Part shown: positions 15,933 to 24,185 of the stretch, piece after piece | Numbering within the stretch: position 1 is the first letter of the stretch | Layout: each line of letters starts with the position of its first letter | From: Flavobacteriales bacterium | GTDB lineage: Bacteria; Bacteroidota; Bacteroidia; Flavobacteriales_D; Crocinitomicaceae | Assembly (NCBI GenBank): GCA_003331365.1 | Contig: QOQC01000006.1 | Coordinates: forward strand, 1 to 40,718 | DNA: 40,718 nucleotides | Direction: 5' to 3' | Position numbers and translations under genes: made by a program | The notes under the pieces: generated by a model | Database searches by the model: none | The model's input: the letters and a program-made list of their open reading frames with translations, nothing else | What the model was told of the DNA's origin: nothing

Positions 15933-18065
15933 ATGAATAAACTATTCTATCTACTTCTTTTCTCTGTAATAGGAGGAAATTTATATGCTCAGGGGACATC
16001 TGAGCCGAAGCATGTTCGCGAAGCAAATATCGCTTTTGAGTCAGGTAAGTATTTTGAAGCTATTGACAAGTTAAAAATAGCATACGACAAAATAGGAACA
16101 AAAGGATCTCTCAAAGAAAAAGGGAATATTCGATTTAAGCTTGCCGAATCCTACAGACATATTTCGCGATATGAGGAAGCCAATGAAAATTATGATGTAT
16201 GTATTGAACTGAAATATTTTGATGTCAATCCAGATGTTTATTTTTTCAAAGGAGAAATGTTGAGAATGATGGGTGATTATGCAAAAGCCCAAAAAAGCTA
16301 TTCAGAGTATAAAAAAATATCAGATGGAGCAAGGTCAAATGAGATAGAGACAGCTTTAAAGGCTTGTGAGGATTATAAGTTTTATGATATGTTAGAACCT
16401 GAAGTGAATTATCAGGTGAAGTGTGAGACAAAAATAAATCGAAAGGAATATGATATGTCACCTTCTTTTGCAGACAAGAAGGGTTATCAAGTTTATTTTT
16501 CATCAAGTAGGGAAGAAAGTTTTGGATCAGGACGGGATCCTATTACCGGTGAAAAGTATATGGATATTTTCGTAGCTGAATTTGATAAAAATGGTGATCC
16601 AACGGGGGTTCGATCTATTGATGAGGATGGAATAGTAAATACTTCAGAAAATGAGGGTACAGTGTGTTTTGATAAAAAATTTAAAACCATGTATTTCACC
16701 CGTTGTCCCAGTAAAGAAAGGATGAAACTTGGTTGTGATATTTGGGTAGTGGATGTTGCTGAAGGAGAGTTTACGAATGTTCGGAAAATGAATTTAAAAA
16801 AGGATGAGACTGTTTCGGTAGGTCACCCTTGCTTAACGCCAGATGGTAAAATGCTCATTTTTGCGTCAGACATGAAATCTAGTGGTGGAGACAAATCATT
16901 TGGAGGTAGAGACCTATGGTATGTTACCTATGATAAAAAAGCAAAGGCATGGAGCTCTGAGCCTAAAAACATGGGCCCAGCCTACAATACATCTGGGAAT
17001 GAATTATTTCCTTCAATAGGCAAATCAGGTAAGCTTTTCTTCGCCAGTGATGGACACAAAGGAATTGGAGGTTTAGATATCTTTTATTGTACCCCCCTTA
17101 AAGATGAGCTTAACAAATGGGGTGGACCGATGAATATGGGTTATCCAATTAATTCTCCAAGCAATGATTATGCGATAACTGACCGTGGGAGAAATGGGTA
17201 TTTTACATCTGAAAGACGTTTGACAAGCGGTCAAAATGCTCCGGATATCTGGAGTTATTCGGTTCCACCAAATCTATTTGATTTAAGAGTAATTGTTCAT
17301 GAGTTCGGATCACCGAAAGATCGCATTGAAGGGGCGACAGTAACTGTATCACCAATTGATGGGGATGCATGGGATGGTGTAACTGATGAGAAAGGTTCAA
17401 CCATTAAGTGGGATATTAAAAGTGGTAAAACCAGGTATATTCTTGATGACCAAGAGTATTCAATCAATGCCACCAAAGAAGAATATCTCGTAAACAAAGA
17501 ATCTGCCATAATTTCTACAGTTGGATTGAAGGAAAGCCAAAGTTTCATAGTTGAAATTGAATTGGTGCATATAGAAGAGGAAATCAGAACACCTGAGGTA
17601 AGATACCCATTGAATCAATGGACCTTTATTAATGATGAGACATGTATGTCAAAAGATTCACTGTTATTTCTTTCAGATTTATTAACCAGTCACCCGACGA
17701 TTACGATTGATTTGTTTTCTCATACAGACTCTAGATCTTCCGCAAGATATAATCAGGTATTGTCAGAAAATAGAGCTAAAGCTGTGTATAAGTTTTTGGT
17801 TGAAGAAAAAGGAATTGATCCAAGAAGAATTCAGCCAATAGGTAAAGGAGAGGCTGAACCAGCTTCATGGACCGATGAAGATGGTAAAGAAATCGTTTTA
17901 ACTGAAAAATATATCAACAAATTTAGATCTTCTGATAAAGTTAAATTTGAAATGCTTCATCAAATAAATCGAAGAACAACTGCGCGCATCACAAGTCAAG
18001 ATTTCGATCCAAAAACAGCTCCAGAGGCCAATCCGGAGTGGATGGAGTTCAAGCCTCTTAAGTAA
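15933..18065 (+). CDS. PorE-like TPR / PD40 propeller / CRD / OmpA-domain envelope protein
   Basis: The 710-aa protein has a signal peptide (MNKLFYLLLFSVIGGNLYAQ). TPR-like helices follow (about 25-150: EANIAFESGKYFEAIDKLK, then YFFKGEMLRMMGDYAKAQKS). Residues about 160-430 form a PD40/WD40-like propeller (DMSPSFADKKGYQVYFSSSR, GNELFPSIGKSGKLFFASDG, GGLDIFY). A carboxypeptidase-regulatory-like domain spans about 445-545. A C-terminal OmpA-like peptidoglycan-binding domain (about 565-700) carries HTDSRSSARYNQVLSENRAK, with the Asp and Arg that bind diaminopimelate. This domain order is that of PorE, a T9SS-associated peptidoglycan-anchored protein of Porphyromonas. Whether this is the T9SS component or a paralog needs comparison, because the phylum has many similar proteins. 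It has its own promoter. Confidence 0.85.
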   Translation: MNKLFYLLLFSVIGGNLYAQGTSEPKHVREANIAFESGKYFEAIDKLKIAYDKIGTKGSLKEKGNIRFKLAESYRHISRYEEANENYDVCIELKYFDVNPDVYFFKGEMLRMMGDYAKAQKSYSEYKKISDGARSNEIETALKACEDYKFYDMLEPEVNYQVKCETKINRKEYDMSPSFADKKGYQVYFSSSREESFGSGRDPITGEKYMDIFVAEFDKNGDPTGVRSIDEDGIVNTSENEGTVCFDKKFKTMYFTRCPSKERMKLGCDIWVVDVAEGEFTNVRKMNLKKDETVSVGHPCLTPDGKMLIFASDMKSSGGDKSFGGRDLWYVTYDKKAKAWSSEPKNMGPAYNTSGNELFPSIGKSGKLFFASDGHKGIGGLDIFYCTPLKDELNKWGGPMNMGYPINSPSNDYAITDRGRNGYFTSERRLTSGQNAPDIWSYSVPPNLFDLRVIVHEFGSPKDRIEGATVTVSPIDGDAWDGVTDEKGSTIKWDIKSGKTRYILDDQEYSINATKEEYLVNKESAIISTVGLKESQSFIVEIELVHIEEEIRTPEVRYPLNQWTFINDETCMSKDSLLFLSDLLTSHPTITIDLFSHTDSRSSARYNQVLSENRAKAVYKFLVEEKGIDPRRIQPIGKGEAEPASWTDEDGKEIVLTEKYINKFRSSDKVKFEMLHQINRRTTARITSQDFDPKTAPEANPEWMEFKPLK

Positions 18066-18093
18066 ATCTGAAACGTTTTTCAGCATTAAATAA

Positions 18094-18333
18094 ATGAGAA
18101 GAATCATTCAAAAAATACTCTTTTTTTTTGAAATGCAATCTTATGGTGTTTGTGAATGGTGGGCACGGAAGTTGGGTATTAGGACTACAAAAGTAAGGTT
18201 GGGTTTTATCTATTTTTCCTTCGTCACCTTGGGCTCTCCATTATTAATTTATTTGATTATGGCTTGGTTGCTTGAGCATAAACATTATTTTACCCTCAGT
18301 GCAAAGCGAAAAAGAAGTATTTGGGAGTTATGA
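18094..18333 (+). CDS. PspC-domain membrane protein
   Basis: The 79-aa product is a minimal PspC protein: GVCEWWARKLGIRTTKVRLG, FIYFSFVTLGSPLLIYLIMA, then a short basic cytoplasmic tail (HYFTLSAKRKRSIW). PspC domains occur in envelope-stress systems and in stand-alone small inner-membrane proteins of Bacteroidota. No PspA or toxin-antitoxin partner is beside it. One membrane helix, perhaps with a second amphipathic segment, is expected. Its stop codon overlaps the next start (ATGA at 18330-18333), so the downstream RmlD-like gene is translationally coupled. Confidence 0.8.
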   Translation: MRRIIQKILFFFEMQSYGVCEWWARKLGIRTTKVRLGFIYFSFVTLGSPLLIYLIMAWLLEHKHYFTLSAKRKRSIWEL

Positions 18334-19214
18334 AAATTCTTATCTCAGGCAGTAATGGTTTATTAGGTCAAAAGTTGGTTAAACAACTATCTGAAAGGAA
18401 CATTGAATTTTTGGCAACCTCCAAGGGAGATAATCGAAATACAGATTGCCCAGGCGCATGCTATCAGTCTATTGACATTACTGATAAAAAGCAAGTAGAA
18501 GATGTTGTAAAAAGCTTTATGCCTGACTCTATTATTCACACTGCGGCTATAACCAATGTGGATTATTGCGAGTTGAACCCAGACCTTTGTCACAAAGTGA
18601 ATGTTTTAGGCACTCAAAATATATTTGATGTGGCAAAAAATATAAATGCTCATTTTCAATTGCTTTCTACCGATTTTGTTTTTGATGGGGCTAAGGGAAA
18701 TTATAAAGAAACTGACAAGCCAAATCCCTTAAGCATATATGCTTCCTCAAAATTTGAAGGGGAAAAGCTATTAATGAATTCGGATTATAAGAACTGGTCA
18801 ATTGCCAGAACCATTATTGTATTCGGTGAAGGCAAAAATTTGTCCAGGTCAAACATAGTTTTATGGGCTAAAGAAGCATTAATCAAAGGGAGTCCATTAA
18901 ATATAATTGACGACCAATTTAGGGCCCCAACTTGGGCGGATGATTTGGCATGGGGATGCATTCAAATTTGCAAACTAAATGGCAAAGGAATTTATCACTT
19001 ATCGGGGCCAGAAACCATGTCGATATATGACCTGGTTTTAAGAGTAGCAAAATTTTATAAGTTAGGAACGGAACATATTCATAGAACAGACAGTAAATCT
19101 TTAAATCAGCCAGCAAAAAGGCCTCATAAAACAGGTTTTGATATTTCAAAGGCGAAAAGAGAATTGGGATATCGTCCCAAAAGTTTAGAAGAAAGTTTAA
19201 GCCTTTTATCATAA
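18330..19214 (+). CDS. RmlD-like SDR family sugar-nucleotide reductase
   Basis: From the ATG at 18330 the product is 294 aa. A TTG nine bases upstream is less likely because the ATG overlaps the PspC stop as ATGA. The extended SDR fold is shown by the NAD(P) motif ISGSNGLLGQKL (GxxGxxG), AAITNVDYCEL, LLSTDFVFDGAKGNY and the catalytic YASSKFEGEKLL (YxxxK). The arrangement is that of dTDP-4-dehydrorhamnose reductase (RmlD), which makes dTDP-L-rhamnose. No other rml genes are adjacent, so the true substrate may be another nucleotide sugar or a related metabolite. The coupling to a PspC gene is not explained by function. Confidence 0.82.
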   Translation: MKILISGSNGLLGQKLVKQLSERNIEFLATSKGDNRNTDCPGACYQSIDITDKKQVEDVVKSFMPDSIIHTAAITNVDYCELNPDLCHKVNVLGTQNIFDVAKNINAHFQLLSTDFVFDGAKGNYKETDKPNPLSIYASSKFEGEKLLMNSDYKNWSIARTIIVFGEGKNLSRSNIVLWAKEALIKGSPLNIIDDQFRAPTWADDLAWGCIQICKLNGKGIYHLSGPETMSIYDLVLRVAKFYKLGTEHIHRTDSKSLNQPAKRPHKTGFDISKAKRELGYRPKSLEESLSLLS

Positions 19215-19273
19215 ATCTAAAAAGACTATCTTCGAAGCTGATTTAAAGAACCATACAGACTAAATTAGATTAC

Positions 19274-21166
19274 ATGAAAAAAGCATTCTTTATTTTACTC
19301 GCCACATTCATGCCTTTCATTTCATTGGCATCTGATAAAGGATTAGATCAGAAAATTGATGAGGCCTTCAAGCCCTTTTCAGATTTTGTTTCAAGTATTG
19401 TGTTTTTTGAAGTATTTAATGGTGCTCCTTTTGTAATTATTCTGTTGGTATGTAGTGCATTGTTTTTCACTCTGTATTTTGGATTTCCGAACATTCGATT
19501 TTTTGGAAAAGCCATAAATGTGGTTCGCGGGAAGTACGACCATGTAGACCATAGTTCTGTAGGGAATAATGATTTAGCTGTAGATGGAGATATTAAAGAT
19601 ACTATAGCAGACGAAAGCAAAGAAGGTGAGGTAACGCATTTTCAGGCTTTGGCTACCGCCGTTTCAGGAACAGTAGGGAATGGAAATATTGCGGGGGTAG
19701 CTTTAGCAATTGCATTAGGGGGTCCAGGTGCAACATTTTGGATGATTGTATGTGGTTTATTGGGAATGTCTTCAAAATTTGTTGAATGTACTTTAGGGGT
19801 GCAATACAGAGATATTGGCAAGGATGGAACAGTATATGGTGGACCGATGTACTATTTAAGTAAGGGTCTAAAAGAAAAGGGATTTGCAACCTTAGGTAAA
19901 GTAACGGCAGTTCTTTTTGCCATATTTTGTATTGGAGGTTCTTTTGGTGGTGGTAATGCAGCCCAAAGTAATCAAGCCACAATCGTATTAAAGGATTTAA
20001 TGGGATTAAGCAGCACGAGCGCGGGAGCTATAATTGGAATTATTTTGGCCTTAATTATTGGTGTGATTATTATTGGAGGAATTAAAAGGATTGCCTCCGT
20101 GACAGAAAAAGTAGTACCATTTATGGCGGTCATGTATTTGATAGCTTGTTTGTATATCATTTTTACAAATTTTTCATTTATTGATGATGCATTTTCTTTA
20201 ATTTTTACTGAAGCATTTAATCCCAAGGCAATAGGTGTTGGAGGTGTTATAGGTGTTCTTTTGGTAGGATTTAAAAGAGCTGCTTTTTCTAATGAGGCAG
20301 GAGCAGGATCGGCATCTATAGCGCATTCAGCGGTAAAGACGAAATACTCGGCATCAGAAGGATTAGTTGCCTTGCTAGAGCCATTTATTGATACGGTAGT
20401 TATTTGTACTATGACTGCTTTGGTTATCATCATATTTAATTTCGGAGGAGAATCCGGAAAGCAACAATTCCAATATGGAAAGGTTGAAGTTCAGGAAGAA
20501 TTTCAGGCTGTAGAATTGAATCAAAAGCTATATAAAGTTGAGAAAGAACAAATTGTTGTTAATGCTGATACGATCCAAAAATCAAATAAAGGATATCCCA
20601 TTTTAAGCATAGCGACATGGGAAGACAGTTTAGGAAATGAGGTTTCTGATATAGATACTACTTTTCTAACAGCAACTGCTTACGCAAAGATTGATGGAGT
20701 TGACTATAAAAAAGAAGGGGACTCTTATATTGTTGGTGGCGAAAAGCATAAGAACTTCAAAGGTAAAGTCATGATTGATGGAAAGTTATATGAGGGTGCG
20801 GGAATTACGACTCAGGCCTTTTCAAAGTATATTCCTTTTTCAAAATGGTTTTTGACAATAGCAGTCGTTTTGTTCGCTGTTTCAACCATGATTTCATGGT
20901 CCTACTATGGACTGCAATCCTGGAAGTTTTTATTTGGAAGAGGAAAAGGAGCGGATATGGCTTATAAAATCTTATTTCTTGTTTTTGTTGTAATAGGTGC
21001 CTCAGCAAGTATGAGCTCTATATGGGGGTTTTCAGATGCGATGATTTTTGCTATGGTATTTCCAAATATGGTAGGATTATTTTTCTTGTTCCCCGTTGTT
21101 AAAAAACAACTTGAGCGATATTTTCAAGCGATAAAATCATCTAACAATACGGACGAACAAGCCTAG
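19274..21166 (+). CDS. AGCS-family alanine/glycine:cation symporter with a large periplasmic-type insertion
   Basis: The 630-aa protein is a sodium:alanine symporter family member. Family motifs include AVSGTVGNGNIAGVALAIALG, GPGATFWMIVCGLLGMSSKF, VYGGPMYYLSKGL, GSFGGGNAAQSNQ and RAAFSNEAGAGSASIAHSA. AGCS proteins are usually near 450-500 aa. The extra length comes from an N-terminal segment with a signal-peptide-like start (MKKAFFILLATFMPFISLAS), a charged insert near residues 85-120, and an insertion of about 118 residues (391-508) between two membrane helices. The insertion is hydrophilic and beta-like (VEKEQIVVNADTIQKSNKGY). It probably forms an extracytoplasmic domain. A near-consensus -7 (TATCTTCG, 19227-19234) precedes the gene. 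Exact amino acid substrate is not determined. Confidence 0.87.
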   Translation: MKKAFFILLATFMPFISLASDKGLDQKIDEAFKPFSDFVSSIVFFEVFNGAPFVIILLVCSALFFTLYFGFPNIRFFGKAINVVRGKYDHVDHSSVGNNDLAVDGDIKDTIADESKEGEVTHFQALATAVSGTVGNGNIAGVALAIALGGPGATFWMIVCGLLGMSSKFVECTLGVQYRDIGKDGTVYGGPMYYLSKGLKEKGFATLGKVTAVLFAIFCIGGSFGGGNAAQSNQATIVLKDLMGLSSTSAGAIIGIILALIIGVIIIGGIKRIASVTEKVVPFMAVMYLIACLYIIFTNFSFIDDAFSLIFTEAFNPKAIGVGGVIGVLLVGFKRAAFSNEAGAGSASIAHSAVKTKYSASEGLVALLEPFIDTVVICTMTALVIIIFNFGGESGKQQFQYGKVEVQEEFQAVELNQKLYKVEKEQIVVNADTIQKSNKGYPILSIATWEDSLGNEVSDIDTTFLTATAYAKIDGVDYKKEGDSYIVGGEKHKNFKGKVMIDGKLYEGAGITTQAFSKYIPFSKWFLTIAVVLFAVSTMISWSYYGLQSWKFLFGRGKGADMAYKILFLVFVVIGASASMSSIWGFSDAMIFAMVFPNMVGLFFLFPVVKKQLERYFQAIKSSNNTDEQA

Positions 21167-21183
21167 TTAAAAATTAGAAGTTT

Positions 21184-22041
21184 ATAAAAGAATCATTTTA
21201 TATTTCCAAGCGCAAGAGAAAAGGGATTATTATATTATTTCTCATAGGTCTAATTATTTTATTAATTCCAAGAATACTGAATCACTACAGTGATCCAGAG
21301 GTATTGATAATTACTACTGAGAGTGTCGAACGCTTCGAATCTAAAAGATTATCGAATACAGAAAAAAAAGCGAAACCTGGTAAGAAAAGCAAAAAGTATT
21401 TTCCACCAAAAAGTAGGTTTAACCCAAACGATTATTCCTTAGATGACTGGATGGCATTAGGGCTATCTGTTAAACAGAGTCAAGCTATTTTAAATTTTGT
21501 TCAGCGGGGTATTTATTCAAATAGTGCTTTAGAAAAAATATATGTAATGCCCACCGAGGTATATGATCTAATTAAAGATTCTACATATTATGAAAAGCAA
21601 ATCACTGAATATACAGTTATTAAAGATTCAGTAGTCAAACCTATTCCTCTTTTGGAAATCAATTCAGCCAGTAAAGAAGATCTAATTGAATTAAATGGAG
21701 TTGGTGAGTTTTATGCAAAACAGATTTTAAAATATAAAAATGAGCTGGGAGGTTTTGTATTTATAGAGCAACTTTTAGAGGTTTGGAAAATGCGATTAGA
21801 AACCTATGAAAAACTCCTGCCTCAATTGAGTATTGATATAAATAAAATAAAGAAGATTAATGTAAATACTTGTAGCATTGAAGATTTAAGATCCCATCCC
21901 TATTTGGATTATTACCAGGCGAATTCAATAATTAAAATGCGTATGCAAAAAGATGGATACAACGAATTACAGGAGATTTTGGAATCTAAATTGATTAATG
22001 AGGAAGAGTTTCAGCGACTACTTCCATATTTAAGTATATAG
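21184..22041 (+). CDS. Membrane-anchored helix-hairpin-helix (ComEA-like) protein, start codon unclear
   Basis: A conventional start is only available at TTG 21304 (245 aa), but the reading frame is open upstream to a stop at 21175-21177. It encodes FIKESFYISKRKRKGIIILF and a membrane helix continuing LIGLIILLIPRIL. Homologs of this family in Bacteroidota generally begin with such a basic segment and helix, so the gene probably starts near ATA 21184 or uses another non-ATG codon. No ATG, GTG or TTG exists there. The soluble part has three helix-hairpin-helix repeats: YSLDDWMALGLSVKQSQAIL, INSASKEDLIELNGVGEFYA and INVNTCSIEDLRSHPYLDYY. These bind DNA without sequence specificity, as in competence protein ComEA. 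A role in DNA uptake is possible. Confidence 0.75.
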   Translation: MKESFYISKRKRKGIIILFLIGLIILLIPRILNHYSDPEVLIITTESVERFESKRLSNTEKKAKPGKKSKKYFPPKSRFNPNDYSLDDWMALGLSVKQSQAILNFVQRGIYSNSALEKIYVMPTEVYDLIKDSTYYEKQITEYTVIKDSVVKPIPLLEINSASKEDLIELNGVGEFYAKQILKYKNELGGFVFIEQLLEVWKMRLETYEKLLPQLSIDINKIKKINVNTCSIEDLRSHPYLDYYQANSIIKMRMQKDGYNELQEILESKLINEEEFQRLLPYLSI

Positions 22042-22168
22042 CCGCAGACCATAAACAATATTATGTTATTTGCTGTTCATACTAATAAAGGAGAACGGTA
22101 TTTTTAGTTCCTTGTTATTTCAATTAAATTTATTTGCTCGATTTTCATAAAACCTCATAAAGCTTGGT

Positions 22169-22176
22169 TAAATTTG
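22169..22176 (+). promoter_or_regulatory. Candidate -7 box of the apt promoter
   Basis: TAAATTTG matches TAnnTTTG and lies only 5 nt upstream of the apt ATG (22181). Initiation would fall at or next to the start codon, so the message may be leaderless or nearly so. The -33 match is poor (TTTTC at 22142-22146, 22-nt spacer). No other feature was seen in the 139-nt gap 22042-22180. Confidence 0.4.
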
Positions 22177-22180
22177 CAAC

Positions 22181-22711
22181 ATGACATTGGAAGATAAATT
22201 GAAGACAGTTATTCGTGATGTTCCTGATTTCCCTAAACCCGGGATATTATTTAAGGATATTTCAACGATAATGCTGGATCCCAAAATGTCTAAAGAAACT
22301 TTAGATCATCTGAGACAATTATATCTGGATAAACCAATCGATGCAATTGCTGGAATAGAAAGTAGGGGGTTCCTATTTGGATACCCATTGGCAATGGCTT
22401 TGGATGTTCCTTTTATCTTAATTAGAAAGAAGGGGAAACTACCATACAAGAAAATCAGCCATTCATATGATCTCGAATACGGAAGTGCCGTTATTGAGAT
22501 GCATGAAGATGCTGTTCAGCGTGGACAAAATGTATTAATTCACGATGACTTGTTGGCTACTGGAGGCTCCGCTGACGCAGCTGCAGAATTAATTAAAAAG
22601 TGTGGAGGAAATGTATACGGATTTAATTTTTTAGTGGCACTCGAATTTCTGAATGGCCATGAAAAGCTTCAAATTCATTCTTCCAATATTATTAATTTAG
22701 TGCGCTATTAA
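22181..22711 (+). CDS. apt: Adenine phosphoribosyltransferase
   Basis: The 176-aa enzyme salvages adenine, joining it to PRPP to give AMP in the cytoplasm. It is of normal length. Family signatures are DFPKPGILFKDISTIMLDPK near the N-terminus, DAIAGIESRGFLFGYPLAMA and the PRPP-binding loop VLIHDDLLATGGSADAAAEL (acidic pair DD followed by TGG). It starts at ATG 22181, 25 nt before the acyl-CoA dehydrogenase gene begins after its stop, so the two are likely one transcript. A -7 box lies unusually close to the start codon. Confidence 0.94.
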   Translation: MTLEDKLKTVIRDVPDFPKPGILFKDISTIMLDPKMSKETLDHLRQLYLDKPIDAIAGIESRGFLFGYPLAMALDVPFILIRKKGKLPYKKISHSYDLEYGSAVIEMHEDAVQRGQNVLIHDDLLATGGSADAAAELIKKCGGNVYGFNFLVALEFLNGHEKLQIHSSNIINLVRY

Positions 22712-22736
22712 TTTAGAATAAAAACAATCAATCAAC

Positions 22737-23876
22737 ATGAATTTTGAGCTTAATGAAAATCAAACAATGATTTCACAAATGGTTCGTGATTTTTCTGAAA
22801 AGGAAATCCGGCCAAATTTGAATAAATGGGATAGTGAAGAGATTTTCCCAGTTGAAACCATGAAGAAGATGGGAGAATTGGGCTTATTGGGAATTTTTGT
22901 ACCTGAAGAATATGGAGGCGCTGGATTTGGATATTTTGAATACGCAACGGCTTTAATGGAATTGGGTAAGGTTTGCGGTGGAATCGGATTGAGCGTTGCT
23001 GCTCATAATTCGTTGTGCACAGGTCATATTCTTTATCATGGAAATGAAGAACAAAAGAAAAAATATCTACCAAAATTGGCTAGTGGAGAATGGATAGGAG
23101 CATGGGGGCTAACAGAAGCAAATACAGGCTCAGACGCCATGCGAATGAAAACAACGGCTGTTCAGGATGGTGATGATTGGATTATAAACGGCACGAAAAA
23201 CTGGATTACGCATGGATTATCTGGAGATGTTGCAGTTGTTTTAATTCGAACAGGGGAGCTGCTAGATAGCAATGGTATTACCACATTTATTATAGAAAAA
23301 GGAACTCCTGGTTTTTCAGCGGTAAAAATAAAGGACAAGCTTGGTGTTCGTGCTAGTGAAACTGCTGAGCTCATTTTTGATAATGTTCGAGTACCTAAAG
23401 AAAATGTAATCGGAAATGTAGGAGAAGGTTTTAAGCAAGCAATGAAGGTTCTTGATGGAGGAAGGATATCTATTGCCTCATTAAGCTGTGGTGTCGCACG
23501 CGGGGCATACGAGGCTTCTGTTCAGTATGCAAAAGAAAGAGAGCAGTTTGGAAAACCTATCGGAAAGTTTCAAGCGATTGCTTTCAAATTAGCGGACATG
23601 GCAACTGAAATCGAAGCGGCTGAATTATTAACATTTCAAGCTGCGTATTTAAAAAACTCAAAAAAACCAGTGACGAAAGCTGGAGCGTATGCAAAATATT
23701 ATGCTTCTGAGGTTTCTGTTAAATGTGGAAATGAAGCCGTTCAGATTATGGGAGGGTATGGATATACTAAGGAATACCCCGCTGAGAAGTTTTTAAGAGA
23801 TTCCAAGTTGATGACTATAGGTGAGGGGACATCAGAAATTCAGAAAATTGTGATTTCAAGAGAAATTTTGAAATAA
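22737..23876 (+). CDS. Acyl-CoA dehydrogenase
   Basis: The 379-aa flavoenzyme catalyses the first step of beta-oxidation, alpha,beta-desaturation of an acyl-CoA with FAD and transfer of electrons to ETF. Motifs: [15 protein letters not shown] (flavin/substrate loop), [33 protein letters not shown] and [20 protein letters not shown]. The catalytic base is E363 in IGEGTSEIQ, the position used by short-chain and butyryl-CoA dehydrogenases. The length and motif set point to a short-chain or branched-chain type. Substrate chain length cannot be fixed by sequence alone. The gene lies 25 nt after apt with no promoter in between, and is followed by the rpsU promoter. Confidence 0.92.
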   Translation: MNFELNENQTMISQMVRDFSEKEIRPNLNKWDSEEIFPVETMKKMGELGLLGIFVPEEYGGAGFGYFEYATALMELGKVCGGIGLSVAAHNSLCTGHILYHGNEEQKKKYLPKLASGEWIGAWGLTEANTGSDAMRMKTTAVQDGDDWIINGTKNWITHGLSGDVAVVLIRTGELLDSNGITTFIIEKGTPGFSAVKIKDKLGVRASETAELIFDNVRVPKENVIGNVGEGFKQAMKVLDGGRISIASLSCGVARGAYEASVQYAKEREQFGKPIGKFQAIAFKLADMATEIEAAELLTFQAAYLKNSKKPVTKAGAYAKYYASEVSVKCGNEAVQIMGGYGYTKEYPAEKFLRDSKLMTIGEGTSEIQKIVISREILK

Positions 23877-23880
23877 TTTG

Positions 23881-23910
23881 TTGGAACATATATAAAATAG
23901 CTTATCTTTG
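23881..23910 (+). promoter_or_regulatory. Strong promoter of rpsU
   Basis: A -33 TTG (23881-23883), a 19-nt spacer and the -7 box TATCTTTG (23903-23910) match the Bacteroidota consensus at its best spacing. Initiation near 23914 leaves about 29 nt to the ATG at 23943. It begins 5 nt after the acyl-CoA dehydrogenase stop. Confidence 0.65.
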
Positions 23911-23942
23911 CAGTCCGATATAAATTAAAATATCTGTTTATT

Positions 23943-24134
23943 ATGTTAATTATACCCATAAAAGAAGGCGAAAACATCGAAAGAGCTTTAAAAAAGTATA
24001 AAAAGAAGTTCGAAAAAACTAAGGTGATGTTGCAATTGAGAGAAAGAAAGCAATTTGAAAAACCTTCGGTTACAAGAAGACAGGAAGTAATTCGCGCTTC
24101 TTATAAGCAGAGAATGCAATCATTGGAAGGGTAA
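23943..24134 (+). CDS. rpsU: 30S ribosomal protein S21
   Basis: The 63-aa basic protein is bacterial S21: MLIIPIKEGENIERALKKYK, then KKFEKTKVMLQLRERKQFEK and a basic C-terminus with RRQEVIRASYKQRMQ. S21 binds the 3' end region of 16S rRNA on the platform of the small subunit. It has a consensus promoter and is followed by a strong intrinsic terminator whose T-run touches the xerC start codon. The rpsU-xerC-hpf order is common in Bacteroidota. Confidence 0.96.
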   Translation: MLIIPIKEGENIERALKKYKKKFEKTKVMLQLRERKQFEKPSVTRRQEVIRASYKQRMQSLEG

Positions 24135-24159
24135 CCTTCTTCAAAAATATACGTTATTT

Positions 24160-24185
24160 AAAGGAGTCATTAGACTCCTTTTTTT
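24160..24185 (+). terminator. Intrinsic terminator after rpsU, abutting the xerC start codon
   Basis: A perfect 9-bp stem AAAGGAGTC / GACTCCTTT (24160-24168 and 24173-24181) with loop ATTA is followed by T residues through 24185. The xerC ATG starts at 24186, so any message including xerC must read through this hairpin, because no promoter is seen between rpsU and it. Confidence 0.85.

Noticed and set aside
18068-18083. Hairpin CTGAAA-CGTT-TTTCAG between the PorE-like and PspC genes.
   Set aside because: Only 6 bp, and followed by CATTAAATAA rather than a T-run, so not supported as a terminator.
19972-20433. A 153-codon open frame on the minus strand.
   Set aside because: It is antisense to the AGCS symporter, whose motifs are intact across the same bases; such antisense frames are common over membrane-protein genes.
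22063-22104. Short frame beginning ATG between the helix-hairpin-helix gene and apt (13 codons).
   Set aside because: No promoter, no biased codon content and no downstream terminator pair, so it does not resemble the ilv leader peptide.
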